From contig DZBD01000007.1 of assembly GCA_022729795.1 (NCBI GenBank), forward strand, positions 1 to 36,403: a stretch of DNA of 36,403 nucleotides, in the 5' to 3' direction. The position numbers were made by a program, and so were the translations under genes. The number at the start of each line of letters is the position of its first letter. Positions within the stretch are counted from its first letter, which is position 1. Shown piece by piece: positions 32,062 to 36,403 of the stretch. This DNA comes from Sulfuricurvum sp. Its GTDB lineage: Bacteria; Campylobacterota; Campylobacteria; Campylobacterales; Sulfurimonadaceae. The notes below the pieces were generated by a model. It was not told the DNA's origin, did no database searches, and was given only the letters and a program-made list of their open reading frames with translations.

Positions 32062-32062
<1 letters not shown>
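31808..32062 (+). CDS. yoeB: YoeB/Txe-family mRNA interferase toxin
   Basis: FTNDSWNEYLYWQTTDKQTLKKINNLLKDVTRDPFNGLGKPEPLKYEFLGCWSRRITQEHRLVYEV...ISCRFHY. Confidence 0.96.
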
Positions 32063-35480
<3,418 letters not shown>

Positions 35481-35489
<9 letters not shown>

Positions 35490-36403
35490 GACATGACCTA
35501 CAAATTTACTCATGTTGTTCATAATTTCCGAACCCTTACGAAAGCTCATTCCACATGCCTCATAAGCGAAGAAAACACCTGCTTGGTATTTGTTTCCTTG
35601 AATATCTTTTGGAAACTCTACATATTCTTGATACACTTTTTTATAGTTACCGTAAGGTCCGTCGGTTTGTTCTACAATTTTGCCCTTAGCATCAAAGATT
35701 GCAGTATTTGAACCTTCTCTGCCAAAAACAGATTTTTCAACATGTTTTATCCCCTTAAGAGGCTCAAAAGAGGTTCGCAAAAGATAAGGAGAATCTGGAA
35801 AAAGGTCGCAAAGTATCTTCATCATCCCCTTAGATTGAAAGAGCAACGTATAGGCAGGGTTGAGTATAATTGCCTTTTGGTTTTGGATAATATTAGTAAG
35901 AGTAGTCGCAAGCTCCGGCTCGTCGTGAGCTATATCTTCCCAGGGATAAAGCTTGAACCAATATTCATATTCGTTGTCATGCGCATCAAAGATTCCATTT
36001 TCATCGAAGTGAACGTTTTGTAAATACTCAAAGCCTGTCACAAAACCTGCATCTGTAGCCATTTGTTGCAAGAGTTTCGTAGTCGCTTCCTCCTCCTCAT
36101 TCCCCTGCGTGGAAGAAAAGAGTATTTTCCATCCGTCGTATCGTTCATCAAAGAGTTCCGTATCATCAAAGAGTGTGATAAGTCTTTTAAAATTTTCGGC
36201 TATAGCATCATAAATATTGTTAAACTGTTGCTCTTCATCCATATTGTTGTGTTTGAGAAGTGCCCATTGTAACAGGGCAGTTTCAAAAAGACCTGTCGGA
36301 GTATCCGCATTAAACTCTATAAGTTTAATCGGTTTGCCGTCAATCCCCCCTGCCAAATCAAAACGACCGTAAAGATGCCAATGGACATCATTTTCCCAAC
36401 TTT
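35481..36403 (-). CDS. Glutathionylspermidine synthase-family ATP-grasp protein, N-terminus beyond window edge
   Basis: Frame continues to the edge as WENDVHWHLYGRFDLAGGIDGKPIKLIEFNADTPTGLFE...; convergent 9-nt overlap with pglF. Confidence 0.85.

Overview
The window is a contiguous stretch of a Campylobacterota (epsilonproteobacterial, Sulfurimonas/Sulfurovum-like) chromosome. The assignment is inferred from gene content and synteny. Left half: an edge-truncated RelB/YafQ-type toxin-antitoxin pair; a TorD chaperone, polyferredoxin, AroE-like protein and 168-aa unknown in a row; pgpA, an ATP-sulfurylase-like gene, an HP1021/CemR-type atypical response regulator and ispDF (the order I recall for C. 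jejuni Cj1610-Cj1607); then thiC, mrp, a CxxCH-containing GGDEF protein, glmS and glnD. Middle: a low-GC two-gene AAA-ATPase plus DUF3226/TOPRIM-like cassette (candidate phage defence), mqnE, and a frameshifted glycosyltransferase-2 remnant. Right half: a protein-glycosylation locus with pglB, pgi, wbpA/B/D-like genes, an acetyltransferase, a Wzx-type flippase, three glycosyltransferases and pglC-D-E-F. A YefM/YoeB module is inserted between pglC and pglD. The window ends in a glutathionylspermidine-synthase-family gene. The strongest unexplained signal is a non-palindromic 9-mer, GGCATGTGG/CCACATGCC. I count 27 exact copies against about 0.3 expected by chance. Copies lie on both strands, in many reading frames and genes, in pseudogene and intergenic DNA, and as an inverted pair forming an apparent terminator. 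This pattern resembles a DNA uptake sequence or another genome-wide DNA-level signal.
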